DNA from: Microbispora sp. ZYX-F-249
GTDB taxonomy: Bacteria; Actinomycetota; Actinomycetes; Streptosporangiales; Streptosporangiaceae
Reading direction: 5' to 3'
Assembly: GCF_039649665.1 (NCBI RefSeq)
Contig: NZ_JBDJAW010000036.1
Span: forward strand, 1 to 64,000
DNA length: 64,000 nucleotides
Below the pieces are notes generated by a model that worked only from the letters and a program-made list of their open reading frames with translations, ran no database searches and had not been told where the DNA came from. Shown one piece after another: positions 16,149-25,713 of the stretch. A program made the translations under genes and the position numbers. Within the stretch, counting starts at the first letter, position 1; each line of letters starts with the position of its first letter.

Positions 16149-17183
16149 TCAGTCCCGCACGGCCAGCCGCTCGTACGCGAGCCGCAGGGGCTGCGGGTCG
16201 ATCCAGGCATCGAGGTCGAAGTCGGCGCCGAGGAAGCCGTGACGCAGCAGGAACGCCTTCTGGATCCGCAGCAGGTCCACCCGCTCCTCGTCCAGAGTGG
16301 GGTGGAGCGTGCGGTGGAATCCCTCCCGGTAGGCCAGGAGGACGCCCTGCGCGCCGGATCCGGTCTCGGCCGCGAGCACCGCGCGTACGCCGTCCGGATC
16401 GCCGGTCGCCCAGTCGGCCGCGCGCAGCGTCTCGACCAGGAACTCGACCACCAGCTCGGGGCGCGACCGCAGCAGGTCCTCGTGCACCGTGATCGGCCGC
16501 GGGGTTCCGTTGTTGACCCTGGACCGCCGCCACGGCACCGCGTCCAGGTCGATGCCGACCACCGCGCCGCGGACGTGGGCGGCCTCCAGCGCGGCGGCGC
16601 CCTTTACGTAGACCGCGTCGACCCGTCCGGCCGCCAGCTCGTCCAGCTCCCGGAACCGCGGCGCGGCGCGCTCGGCGCGGATGCGGCCCGGGGGGACGAC
16701 CGGGTCGAGCGGCACCTCGACGAACTCCACGTCGTCGAGCGTCAGACCGGCGAGCCCGAGCGCGCCCTTGAACCCGTGGAGGGCCATGGCGCGCGCATGG
16801 CTGGTGTCCCTCGTGGCGGCCCAGCCGGGTACGGCGATCCGCGCACCCCGGAGGGCGGCCGGCGAGGTGATCGGCGAGTCCGGGCGGACGACGATCGACT
16901 GCCCCTCGTCGATCCAGGTGAGCCCGACCAAGCGGGTCCTGGCGCCCTCGGCCCGCGCCGCGATGGCGGGCACGTTGCCCCCTTCGCGGATCAGGCCGAC
17001 GAGGTCGTGGTCGTAGTGGTGCCGGGCGATCTCCAGCGGGGCGTCCTGGAGGATGCCGACCTCGACGCCCAGGTCCGCGTACCGCGCGGCCAGCCGGCCG
17101 GTCGCGTAGGCGAGCCCGCCGGCCGTCGGAACCGGACAGCGGGTGAACCAGACGGTGTCCACGGACTCGGCCGTCGCGGGCAT
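16149..17183 (-). CDS. DszB-like putative sulfinate desulfinase
   Basis: A 344-residue protein of the periplasmic-binding fold without a signal peptide, so cytoplasmic. The N-terminal FTRCPVPTAGG matches the catalytic Cys27 region of DszB (NCPVPNA). Further on, IARHHYDHD and IREGGNVPA correspond to the DszB His60 and Arg70-Gly-Gly positions, and TRLVGLTW...VVRPDSPIT follows in the same order. DszB converts 2-(2-hydroxyphenyl)benzenesulfinate to hydroxybiphenyl plus sulfite, the last step of dibenzothiophene desulfurisation. Here it is the first gene of an Ssu-type operon, so the real substrate is probably a sulfinate made by another route. A plain substrate-binding function is the main alternative. 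Confidence 0.7.
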   Translation of the reverse strand: MPATAESVDTVWFTRCPVPTAGGLAYATGRLAARYADLGVEVGILQDAPLEIARHHYDHDLVGLIREGGNVPAIAARAEGARTRLVGLTWIDEGQSIVVRPDSPITSPAALRGARIAVPGWAATRDTSHARAMALHGFKGALGLAGLTLDDVEFVEVPLDPVVPPGRIRAERAAPRFRELDELAAGRVDAVYVKGAAALEAAHVRGAVVGIDLDAVPWRRSRVNNGTPRPITVHEDLLRSRPELVVEFLVETLRAADWATGDPDGVRAVLAAETGSGAQGVLLAYREGFHRTLHPTLDEERVDLLRIQKAFLLRHGFLGADFDLDAWIDPQPLRLAYERLAVRD

Positions 17184-17222
17184 GCTCCGCCCCTTTCGCC
17201 GCCGTCTCTGTCGAGACGGGCG

Positions 17223-17247
17223 TATTCCTAGTAACTATGTAGGAATA
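17223..17247 (-). promoter_or_regulatory. Perfect inverted repeat upstream of the organosulfur operon
   Basis: TATTCCTA and TAGGAATA form perfect 8-bp arms separated by 9 bp, 40 bp before the DszB-like start codon. The surrounding region is distinctly AT-rich for this genome, as expected of a promoter. It is a plausible operator for a sulfur-responsive repressor controlling the six-gene operon. No regulator gene lies within the operon. Confidence 0.6.
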
Positions 17248-17352
17248 GTAGGAGAGGTCCGTGATCGGAGCAAGTGAGCGTTCAGTCCTGTGATGGGCGT
17301 CACGACCGCCGAATGCCGATGGCACTCGTCTTCCTCGGCATCGGCCGTAGTG

Positions 17353-20052
17353 CTACCCGACCGCTGTGACGTCGTGAGTCGAGGCGAAGAAGAGGGCGTG
17401 CAGGTTGGTCCGCAGGGTGTGGGCGTCGGGATGCCCGAGCTCCGTGAGGATGGAAAGGGCACGCAGCCAGGCTCGGTAGGCGGCCTCGTGCTCGCCCGCG
17501 GCGCGCTGCGTCGCACCGAGGCGGGTGAGGGTGTAGGCCTCTCCGTACCGTTCGCCGAGCTGCTGGAAGAGCGTGAGAGCCTCCTGATAGCTCGCGGCGG
17601 CTTGAGCGTGCCGGCCGAGGTGGTGCAGGGTCTGACCCAGGCTGTCCCAGGCGGCCGCCTGGCCGTAGCGGTCGCCGATTCGCACGTACAGGGACAGGAC
17701 CTCCTGACAGGCGGGCAGGGCCCGACCGTGATCGCCGAGCTGACCGTGCGCCCACCACATCCCCACCAGGGCGAAGGCCTGTCCGATCTGATGGCCGGCC
17801 GCGCGGAACAGGCGAAGCGCCTGCTCGGAGTGGCGCAGCGTGTCCGAGTAGCCGGCTTGCCGGGCGAACGCCAGGGCGAGGCTGAGATGAGTCCGGCCCC
17901 TGCCGGAGGATTCGGTCAGCTTCTCCCACTGGGACAGGGCGTGCCGGTAGTGGGTCAGGGTGTCGTCGCCGAGCCCCGAGGCGTTCGGGTCGTGGCGCCC
18001 GCGCTGGGTCAGGAAATCGGCCAGGGTCCACACCAGTTGCCAGGCGTGGGCGTCGAAGCCGGCCTCGGCCGCGTGCTGGACGGCACCGACGACAACCGCG
18101 TGCTCGGCGGCGAACCATGCCAGCGCCTCATCGTGATCCAGGAGGGGGTGGACGGTCACCCCCGGCTGCGCCGGGACGAGGGAAAGCGGATCGCGAGACG
18201 GGTTCAGCAGCAACGCCGCGCCGTGAGCGGTGTGCAGGTAGTGGTCGAACATCCGGTGCAGCGCCGCGTGCCGATCGGTGTCGCCGTCCCACCGCCGGGT
18301 CAGCTCGGCGGCGTACGCGCGCAGCAGATCATGCATGCCGTAGCGGCCCGGGGCCTGTTCGGTGAGCAGATGGGCGCGGGTCAGCTCGGCCAGCAGCCGC
18401 CGGGCCCGAGCCACCGGCACGCCGGCCAGACTGGCCGCGGCGGGCACCGTGACATCGGGGCCGGGATGCAGGCTCAGCAGCCGGAACAGCTCTGCCACCG
18501 GGGTGCCGAGGGTCCGGTAGCTCCAGGAGAACACCGCCCACAGATCGCCGCTGTCGCTCAGCGCGTCGGCCACGGCCGCGAGCGGGAACGCCGGCCGGGT
18601 GGCGGCACGCGCCGCCACGACCGCCAGTGCCAGGGGCAGTCCCGCGCACGCGGCGACGATCTCCTCGACCGCCTGAGGCTCGGCCGCCACCCGGCAGGCC
18701 CCGAGGCGGCCGGCGAGCAGCTGACGGGATTCGGTGGGCGTGAGCAGGTCCACGGTGAGCGGGCAGGCGCCTTCCATCGCGACCAGACCGGTCAGCTGCT
18801 CGCGGCTGGTCACCACCGCCGCGCAGCCGGACGAACCGGGCAACAGCGGCCGCACCTGCTCGGCGTCGCGTGCGTTGTCCAGCACTACCAGCACCCGTCG
18901 GTCGGCCAGCAGGCTGCGGTACAACGCCACCTGCGCGTCGAGCGCGGGCGGGATGTCGTCAGCCGGGACGCCAAGGGCGTGCAGGAACCCCCGAACCGCC
19001 TCGCCCGGCGTCATCACCGGCCCATTCGGGTCGAACCCGCGCAGATTGACATATAGCTGCCCATCCGGGAATCGAGCGGCGACCTGATGCGCCCAATGCA
19101 CCGCCAGCGTCGTCTTGCCCACACCCGCGGTGCCCGACAGGAGGGGGATCGCGACCGCGCCCGCCGGAGCCGTGCCGTCGGCGGGCAGCAGCCGGTTCAG
19201 CGCATGGAGGACACTCGCCCGTCCGGTGAAACCGGGTACGTCCCCCGGCAACTGCCGCGGCACCGGTAAGCCCGGGCGCACCTCCACGTGCCCTCCGGCC
19301 GGCGGCGGGCCGAGGGCGGGGTCGGCGCGCAGGATCCGCTCGTTGAGAGCACGCAGCTCCGGCCCCGGCTCGATGCCGAGTTCCTCGATCAGGAGGGCAC
19401 GTGTGTCGCGGAAGACCTCCAGGGCCTCGGCTTGGCGGCCGGAGCGGTACAACGCCAGCATCCAGTAGCAACGCAGCCGCTCCCGATACGGGTGAGCCGT
19501 GGCGAGCCGGCCCAGTTCTCCGATCAGCGCACTGTGCCGGCCCAGCTCCAGATCCACGCAGACGCTAAGTTCCTGGGCGCGCAGTTGTGCCTCCTCCAGC
19601 CGCCGGACCTCCTGCATCACGATTGCGACATCACTGGCATCCGCGTACGGCGTGCCCCGCCAGAGTTTCAACGCCTGCCGCAATGTGGCGCCGGCCGATT
19701 CGAGGTCCCCGCGGTCATAGGCGGCCTGCCCGCGGTCCACCAGATCCGCGAAACGCAGCGCGTCCACCTGGCCGGCTCCGACGATGATCGCGTACCCGGC
19801 CGCGCTGTGCACGATGTGCTCCTGCCCGGCGATCGAATGCCGCAGCCGATGCACATAGCCCTGGAGGTTCTTGCGCGCGCTGGCGGGCGGCTGTCCGTTC
19901 CACAGCGCCTCGATCAACGCCGGCACCTCCACCGGCTCCCCGGCCCTGCAGAGCAGCAATGTCAGCAGACGACGCCACTTCGCCGGCTCCACCGCCACGG
20001 CCACCCCGTCGCGACGGACCTCCAGCGGTCCGAGCACGCCGAATTCGATCAA
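17353..20052 (-). CDS. AfsR/SARP-type regulator with NB-ARC ATPase and TPR repeats
   Basis: About 900 residues. The N-terminal OmpR-like winged helix (FGVLGPLEVRRDG to HRLRHSI) is followed by the bacterial transcriptional activation domain (AAYDRGDLESAGATLRQALKLWRG to EPGPELRALNERIL), the two hallmarks of SARPs. Then comes an NB-ARC/STAND ATPase with Walker A GTAGVGKTT and Walker B RVLVVLDNA, and C-terminal tetratricopeptide repeats (AAASYQEALTLFQQLGERYG). This is the AfsR layout, an activator of secondary-metabolism or other genes. Start chosen at TTG 20052 because the family begins at IEFGVLGP and it follows a G-rich ribosome site; a TTG at 20100 would add 16 residues. It is divergent from a lectin gene. 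Confidence 0.88.
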   Translation of the reverse strand: MIEFGVLGPLEVRRDGVAVAVEPAKWRRLLTLLLCRAGEPVEVPALIEALWNGQPPASARKNLQGYVHRLRHSIAGQEHIVHSAAGYAIIVGAGQVDALRFADLVDRGQAAYDRGDLESAGATLRQALKLWRGTPYADASDVAIVMQEVRRLEEAQLRAQELSVCVDLELGRHSALIGELGRLATAHPYRERLRCYWMLALYRSGRQAEALEVFRDTRALLIEELGIEPGPELRALNERILRADPALGPPPAGGHVEVRPGLPVPRQLPGDVPGFTGRASVLHALNRLLPADGTAPAGAVAIPLLSGTAGVGKTTLAVHWAHQVAARFPDGQLYVNLRGFDPNGPVMTPGEAVRGFLHALGVPADDIPPALDAQVALYRSLLADRRVLVVLDNARDAEQVRPLLPGSSGCAAVVTSREQLTGLVAMEGACPLTVDLLTPTESRQLLAGRLGACRVAAEPQAVEEIVAACAGLPLALAVVAARAATRPAFPLAAVADALSDSGDLWAVFSWSYRTLGTPVAELFRLLSLHPGPDVTVPAAASLAGVPVARARRLLAELTRAHLLTEQAPGRYGMHDLLRAYAAELTRRWDGDTDRHAALHRMFDHYLHTAHGAALLLNPSRDPLSLVPAQPGVTVHPLLDHDEALAWFAAEHAVVVGAVQHAAEAGFDAHAWQLVWTLADFLTQRGRHDPNASGLGDDTLTHYRHALSQWEKLTESSGRGRTHLSLALAFARQAGYSDTLRHSEQALRLFRAAGHQIGQAFALVGMWWAHGQLGDHGRALPACQEVLSLYVRIGDRYGQAAAWDSLGQTLHHLGRHAQAAASYQEALTLFQQLGERYGEAYTLTRLGATQRAAGEHEAAYRAWLRALSILTELGHPDAHTLRTNLHALFFASTHDVTAVG

Positions 20053-20120
20053 CAGCCCCCGCCCTTCATCGCATGACAATTCGAATCTGACGGCGATCAA
20101 TCAAATCGTCAAGGAAGGAG

Positions 20121-20153
20121 ACAACCACCGCACAACCGCCGCACAACCGCCAC
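20121..20153. promoter_or_regulatory. Three 11-bp direct repeats, candidate SARP binding site
   Basis: Three exact-spacing copies of ACAACC(A/G)CC(G/A)C at 20121, 20132 and 20143. SARP proteins classically bind heptamer direct repeats with an 11-bp period, so both spacing and location (between the AfsR-type gene and the divergent lectin gene) fit. A weak -10-like TACAGAAT lies at 20167. The site could serve autoregulation, lectin activation or both. Confidence 0.6.
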
Positions 20154-20280
20154 GGCTCACCATCGGTACAGAATAGGTAGCCGGCCGATACAGCCCTTGA
20201 TCCGGGGAGGTACTCCGCGTGCCTGTTCCGTCCCGATCGTCGTTGCACCACACCTGAGGGAAACACCCCGACGGAAGGAT

Positions 20281-21324
20281 TCAGGCGTGCGCAAGTTCCT
20301 CCGCGTACTGACGACGCTCGTCGTCACGATCGCAGGTCTCTCCCTGCCGATGATCGCCGCTCAACCGGCGCAGGCCGCCGCCAGTGTCTGCTCCTCCAGG
20401 TACGGTTCCTATTGGAACCACCAGGACAAGGCGCACTGGTGGGCGGCGGCGGCAGCCGGCAGGGCGCAACAACACCGAATGCCCATCGACCTTCAGGGGC
20501 CGTGGAAGGACGACGGCGTCCAGGCCCATATCTGGGACTGGTACGGCGGAGAAAGCCAGTACTGGTGCCTGCACAGGATAGAATTCGCCAACCAGTCGTA
20601 CGCATTCCAGTTCAGAAACTATTACACCGGAAAATGTCTCGGTGTACCCGAGTTGGGTAACTACGTCGCCGTGCGGCAATACACCTGCACCTCCGATGGT
20701 TACAGGCAGCGGTGGGTGCTGATGGGCCAAGGCCTCGTGAGCACACCTGACGGGATCAAGACCGGGCAGGCACTCCGTATGGACGATTCGAATTACTGTC
20801 TGGACGTCCGGGACGAGCAGACCGCGGCGGGGACGCCGCTTCAACTCTGGACATGCTCGAAAACTCCGAATCAGGTGTTCTACTGATTCCGGTAGAGCGA
20901 ACTGCCCAGCCGTGAGAACGGCCCTTCGCGGCCCTGCCCGATGAGACGGGGAGAAGGCCGGGGGCTGGAAAGCAGGGGTCTCGGCGCACACCGGGACCCC
21001 TGCGCCATGTCCCGGCTCGGCCGGAGTTCGGATATCCGGTGGTATCACCATCCGCCGGCCTGCCGGCGGGAGCACGTGCGGTGACGTGCCCGAGTTGACG
21101 TGCGGGATCGCCGGCCGGGGGCCGTCCTCCAGCACCTCGACCGCGCCGAGCAGACCTCGCAGGCCGATCCGCTCGCGTTCGACGTCCGTCGGGTCGAACA
21201 GCCATTCGGCGATGGGCAGGGCGGCCGCCTCTTCTGCGAGGCCGCGCTCGGCCTCGATCATCTCCTCCTCGACTTCGATCTCGAGTTCGTGCAGGAATCC
21301 GTTCTCGTCGCTCGGAGCGGTCAT
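20281..21324 (-). CDS. Acidic protein of unknown function, 3' half doubtful
   Basis: ATG 21324 follows AGAGAGG with good spacing. The first 75 residues or so (ENGFLHELEIEVEEEMIEAE then IAEWLFDPTDVERERIGLRG) have strong G/C third positions and an acidic, helix-prone composition, which looks coding. After about 21080 the codon bias fades, a strong hairpin lies inside the frame, and the frame continues antisense through the whole lectin gene to 20281. I think the gene is real at its 5' end but that the true 3' end is lost, perhaps by a frameshift near 21030-21080 (a TGA follows at once in another frame). No family is recognised. Confidence 0.35.
   Translation of the reverse strand: MTAPSDENGFLHELEIEVEEEMIEAERGLAEEAAALPIAEWLFDPTDVERERIGLRGLLGAVEVLEDGPRPAIPHVNSGTSPHVLPPAGRRMVIPPDIRTPAEPGHGAGVPVCAETPAFQPPAFSPSHRAGPRRAVLTAGQFALPESVEHLIRSFRACPELKRRPRRGLLVPDVQTVIRIVHTECLPGLDPVRCAHEALAHQHPPLPVTIGGAGVLPHGDVVTQLGYTETFSGVIVSELECVRLVGEFYPVQAPVLAFSAVPVPDMGLDAVVLPRPLKVDGHSVLLRPAGCRRRPPVRLVLVVPIGTVPGGADTGGGLRRLSGDHRQGETCDRDDERRQYAEELAHA
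20287..20886 (+). CDS. Secreted ricin B-type lectin domain protein
   Basis: A 199-residue protein with a GTG start at 20287 after GGAAGGA. A Sec signal peptide (FLRVLTTLVVTIAGLSLPM, cleavage near AQAAA) is followed by one beta-trefoil: YYTGKCLGVPELG, YTCTSDGYRQRWV and NYCLDVRDEQTAAGTPLQLW show the QxW/CLD pattern of CBM13/ricin B lectins, and the end is NQVFY. It has no catalytic domain, so it is likely a secreted carbohydrate-binding protein. Six Cys suggest disulfides. It shares an upstream region with the AfsR-type gene. Confidence 0.82.
   Translation: MRKFLRVLTTLVVTIAGLSLPMIAAQPAQAAASVCSSRYGSYWNHQDKAHWWAAAAAGRAQQHRMPIDLQGPWKDDGVQAHIWDWYGGESQYWCLHRIEFANQSYAFQFRNYYTGKCLGVPELGNYVAVRQYTCTSDGYRQRWVLMGQGLVSTPDGIKTGQALRMDDSNYCLDVRDEQTAAGTPLQLWTCSKTPNQVFY
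20972..21003. terminator. Hairpin downstream of the lectin gene
   Basis: GCAGGGGTC (20972-20980) pairs perfectly with GACCCCTGC (20995-21003); the 14-nt loop can extend the stem by CGG/CCG. It lies 86 bp after the lectin stop and is a plausible terminator for it, possibly also for the minus-strand gene. Confidence 0.55.
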
Positions 21325-21441
21325 CGATCCTCTCTGTTCTGTTCTGTGCGGATGGCTCGGCCCGGGGACGCGACGACCGGGGCGGCCCGCGGGGCGGAGG
21401 AACCACGGTCATAGCGTGCGCACCCGTATGGATGGACTGGA

Positions 21442-22200
21442 CTATTCGCCGGTGGCGGCGCGGTCGAGCCAGTCGTGGTAGCGGATCGCGCCGAGCGCGG
21501 CGCCGTCGTCGACGGGCACCAGCGACCGCTCGCTCAGCTCGCTGCCGAAGTAGCGCGCGTGCTGGTCGGTGACCACCTCGCGGGGGTCGCCCCAGGCGGC
21601 CAGCGCCTGACGGAAGAACTCGTCCATCCGGAACTGCTCGGGGCCGGCGATCTCGACCCTGCCGTTCAGAGGCGACCCCACCGCGGTCCGGCCGACCGCC
21701 TCGGCGACGTCGTCGCCCGCGATGGGCTGGAAGAGCACGGGCGCGATGTGCACCATGCCGTCCACAGTGGCCTCGTCGGCGATGCCACGGGCGAACTCGA
21801 AGAACTGGGTCGAGTGCACGAGCGAGAACGGGACTCCCGATTTCTCGATCAGCTGCTCCTGCGCGATCTTCGCCGCGAAGTAGCCGTTGTCCGGCATCCG
21901 CTCGGTTCCCACGATCGACACCGCGACGTGGTGACCCACGCCCGCCGCCGCCTCGGCCGCGAGCAGGTTGCGCGTGGAGGTCTCGAAGAACTCCAGCACC
22001 GCGGCCCGCTCGAACGACGGCGAGTTCGAGACGTCGACCACCACCTGCGCACCCGCCAGCACCTCGGCCAGTCCCTCGCCGGTCAGTGTGTTGACGCCGG
22101 TGTTCGGCGACGCCGCCACCGCCTCGTGCCCCTGCCTGCGCAGCGTGGTCACGAGCTTCGACCCGATCAGGCCGGTTCCGCCGACTACCGTGATCTTCAT
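21442..22200 (-). CDS. NAD(P)-binding NmrA-type oxidoreductase
   Basis: A 252-residue protein starting at ATG 22200. KITVVGGTGLIGSKLVTTLRR is the dinucleotide-binding Rossmann motif (GGxGxxG) of atypical short-chain dehydrogenases. HHVAVSIVGTERMPDNGYFAAK contains the region where extended SDRs carry the active-site Ser/Tyr-Lys: here Y..K is present as GYFAAK. The family includes NmrA/HSCARG and NAD(P)H-quinone reductases of the QOR2 type, acting in the cytoplasm as redox sensors or reductases. It is single, and close to the remnant of a DoxX-type gene. Confidence 0.87.
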   Translation of the reverse strand: MKITVVGGTGLIGSKLVTTLRRQGHEAVAASPNTGVNTLTGEGLAEVLAGAQVVVDVSNSPSFERAAVLEFFETSTRNLLAAEAAAGVGHHVAVSIVGTERMPDNGYFAAKIAQEQLIEKSGVPFSLVHSTQFFEFARGIADEATVDGMVHIAPVLFQPIAGDDVAEAVGRTAVGSPLNGRVEIAGPEQFRMDEFFRQALAAWGDPREVVTDQHARYFGSELSERSLVPVDDGAALGAIRYHDWLDRAATGE

Positions 22201-22412
22201 CGCGTTCCTCTCGGTCCGCCGGGCCGCACCGTCGCCGCCCGGTCGCCAGCTAAGACCGGACAGCCCTCGGGCTTGTGACGGCTGCCGTCGAATCGTTCTC
22301 CGACCGCTGATGGGTGCGGGTGGCTGCCGTCCGATCGTGACGGCGATCAGCACAACGCAGACGGCCGCGATCGCCCCGGCCACGCCGGCCTCGCCGGTCC
22401 AGGGCGTCGCGA

Positions 22413-22643
22413 GTGTTCGTCGTGCTGGTTCCGGCGAACGTCTACGCCGCGATCGAGGGCGTACCGCTGAACGGCGATCCGGCCACACCCTTGTGGCTCA
22501 GAATTCCGGAGCAGATTGTCTACATCACGATCGCTCTCTGGGCGACCAGGCCCGTCGGACCACCGAGGATCACCGCGCGGGGACGCCGGCCCTGTGGCCC
22601 GCCCAAACGAGTGGCGAGTGAAAACGCCAGTGGCACGCCGTGA
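22413..22643 (+). pseudogene. DoxX-type membrane protein remnant
   Basis: The frame FVVLVPANVYAAIEGVPLNG then PATPLWLRIPEQIVYITIALW matches the C-terminal two helices of DoxX-like small membrane proteins (PANvyaa...G.p..PLWLRiPlQ). The earlier helices are missing: the upstream sequence (22253-22412) has no continuing homology I can see. After ALWAT the frame becomes basic and low-complexity. Most likely a truncated, decayed gene between the NmrA-type and PaaX-type genes; the rest of the gap 22201-22657 holds nothing else I can identify. Confidence 0.55.
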
Positions 22644-22657
22644 GGCAAGCTGATGAC

Positions 22658-23665
22658 GTGAGTGTCCATGTGCCTCCGGACGACGTCGGAGCCCCCCGGG
22701 CGCAGGCCGGCCCCAACCCGCAGCACCTGCTGACGACCCTGCTCGGTGAGTACCTCGACTCCTCGGACGCCGGCCTTCCGTCGATGGCGGTGGTCGCGAT
22801 GCTCGGGGAGTTCGGCATCAGCGAGCCCAGCGCGCGGGCCGCGTTGTCCCGGCTGACCAAGCGTGGCCTGATAGCCGTGCGGGGATCCGGACGGCCGTCG
22901 GTGTACCACCTCACGCCACAGGCGATCGCCAGGCACCGTTCCCGGATGGATCACTTCCTGAGCTTCGGCGCGCGCCCGCCGCAGTGGACCGGCGAGTGGG
23001 TGACCGTCTGCTTCTCGATCCCCCAGTCTCGGCAGGCACAGTCTCGGCAGGCACAGTCCGACAAGGCGGAGTCTCGCCCAGCAGAGTCCGGTCAGGCCCC
23101 ACGGCACGCGGTCCGCAAGGCGTTGGGGGCGCTGGGGTTCGCGCGGCTGTACGACAGCGTGTGGATCCGGCCCGGATCCGACACCGGTCCGGTGACCCGG
23201 GCGCTGCACGACATCCTGGACGACGTCGACGGTGGTCGATGGTCGGTGATGCACACCCGGTTCGACGAGGAGACCGGCCCGCATGGCCCGGCCGCCGCCT
23301 ACGATCTGGCCGGCCTCGCCTCTGCTTACGAGGCGTTCATCGCGGAGTATTCGGATCTGCGGGCGGCCGTCCGGAATGGGGAGATCGACGCGAGCCGGGC
23401 GCTGGTGGCCCGGACCTCCGTCATGGATTCCTGGCGGAAGTTCCCGGACATCGATCCGAACCTTCCCGAGCATCTCCTACCGGCGCCATGGCCCCGCCAG
23501 GCCGCCAGGGACCTCATGCTGGAGATCCATTCGGCTCTGGGCTCGCTCGCCGAGGCGCGGCTCATCCAGGTCGTGACGCCGTACTGGCCGGACGCCGCTT
23601 CCTGGATCACCCACTTCAACGCGTCGGAGAACTCCCTTTCGGCCCCGGCCGGCGGGGACGGCTGA
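22658..23665 (+). CDS. PaaX-family transcriptional regulator
   Basis: About 335 residues. The N-terminal winged helix (PQHLLTTLLGEYLDSSDAG to GISEPSARAALSRLTKRGLI, then GSGRPSVYHLTP) and the central/C-terminal PaaX domains (KALGALGFARLYDSVWIRPG, later FPDIDPNLPEHLLPAPWP) are clear. PaaX represses phenylacetate catabolism using phenylacetyl-CoA, but actinomycete relatives control many operons. GTG 22658 is preferred because GAGGC lies upstream; GTG 22640 is an alternative. An unusual five-copy repeat lies in the linker after GEWVTVCFSIPQ. No paa genes are nearby. Confidence 0.85.
   Translation: MSVHVPPDDVGAPRAQAGPNPQHLLTTLLGEYLDSSDAGLPSMAVVAMLGEFGISEPSARAALSRLTKRGLIAVRGSGRPSVYHLTPQAIARHRSRMDHFLSFGARPPQWTGEWVTVCFSIPQSRQAQSRQAQSDKAESRPAESGQAPRHAVRKALGALGFARLYDSVWIRPGSDTGPVTRALHDILDDVDGGRWSVMHTRFDEETGPHGPAAAYDLAGLASAYEAFIAEYSDLRAAVRNGEIDASRALVARTSVMDSWRKFPDIDPNLPEHLLPAPWPRQAARDLMLEIHSALGSLAEARLIQVVTPYWPDAASWITHFNASENSLSAPAGGDG
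23024..23098 (+). repeat. Five tandem 15-bp repeats in the PaaX linker
   Basis: Five copies of a 15-bp unit: 23024, 23039, 23054, 23069 and 23084. The first two are identical and the rest diverge. They encode QSRQA, QSRQA, QSDKA, ESRPA and ESGQA, a polar low-complexity insertion between the winged-helix-linked strand (VCFSIPQ) and the PaaX core. In-frame slippage is the likely origin. Confidence 0.9.
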
Positions 23666-23953
23666 AGAAACTTTCACGCACTCGCGCGACCGCCCGGCCG
23701 CCGGAACGCGTCGCGCGACCGCCGCGGCGCGTCCGCTTCCGGCCGGCAGCCGGCCCACCGAGGGCCCTCGGAGTCTCCGGCAGGCCGGGCACTGTGACCT
23801 GCGCCGGAGCCGCCTCCACCCCGCTCCGTCCTCCCTGCTCGGGGCAGGGGAGCGGTCGCGACCATCCGAGGTCGACCTGCGCGCCCGGGCCCGAGTGCGT
23901 CAGGGGCGTGTCCTGTCCGCGGGGGCGCCGCTCGATGTGTCGCATGCGGTCGC

Positions 23954-23982
23954 TTGACACTTTTCGTGACCGTGTTGATATT
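23954..23982 (+). promoter_or_regulatory. Candidate promoter for the secreted hydrolase-lectin gene
   Basis: TTGACA at 23954-23959 is followed after 17 bp by GATATT at 23977-23982, a good sigma-70-like pair. The -10 overlaps the near-palindrome GTTGATATTAAC (23975-23986). It lies 207 bp before the hydrolase start. The rest of 23666-24188 shows no gene or other element I can support. Confidence 0.5.
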
Positions 23983-23984
23983 AA

Positions 23985-25481
<1,497 letters not shown>

Positions 25482-25713
25482 CCCGCACCCGTGGCCCGCG
25501 GTGCGGAACACCACTCCGCACCGCAGGTCACGACCCGGCAACCCGCACCCGCTGATCCATGGATGACACAGGCGCACGCCACGGATCCCCGCCGCGGCGT
25601 CGGGACGCTGTGGCCCGGCGCAAGGCCCCATCCGGACACCCCGCGAAACGTCAGGATGCCTGGCAGCTTCGGAGCACGGCTGATTGTCGGTGGGGCGATC
25701 TAGTGTCCCGGCC

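Noticed and set aside
17290-19056. Long open frame antisense to the AfsR-type gene
   Set aside because: It mirrors the GC-rich codons of the AfsR gene and shows no domain.
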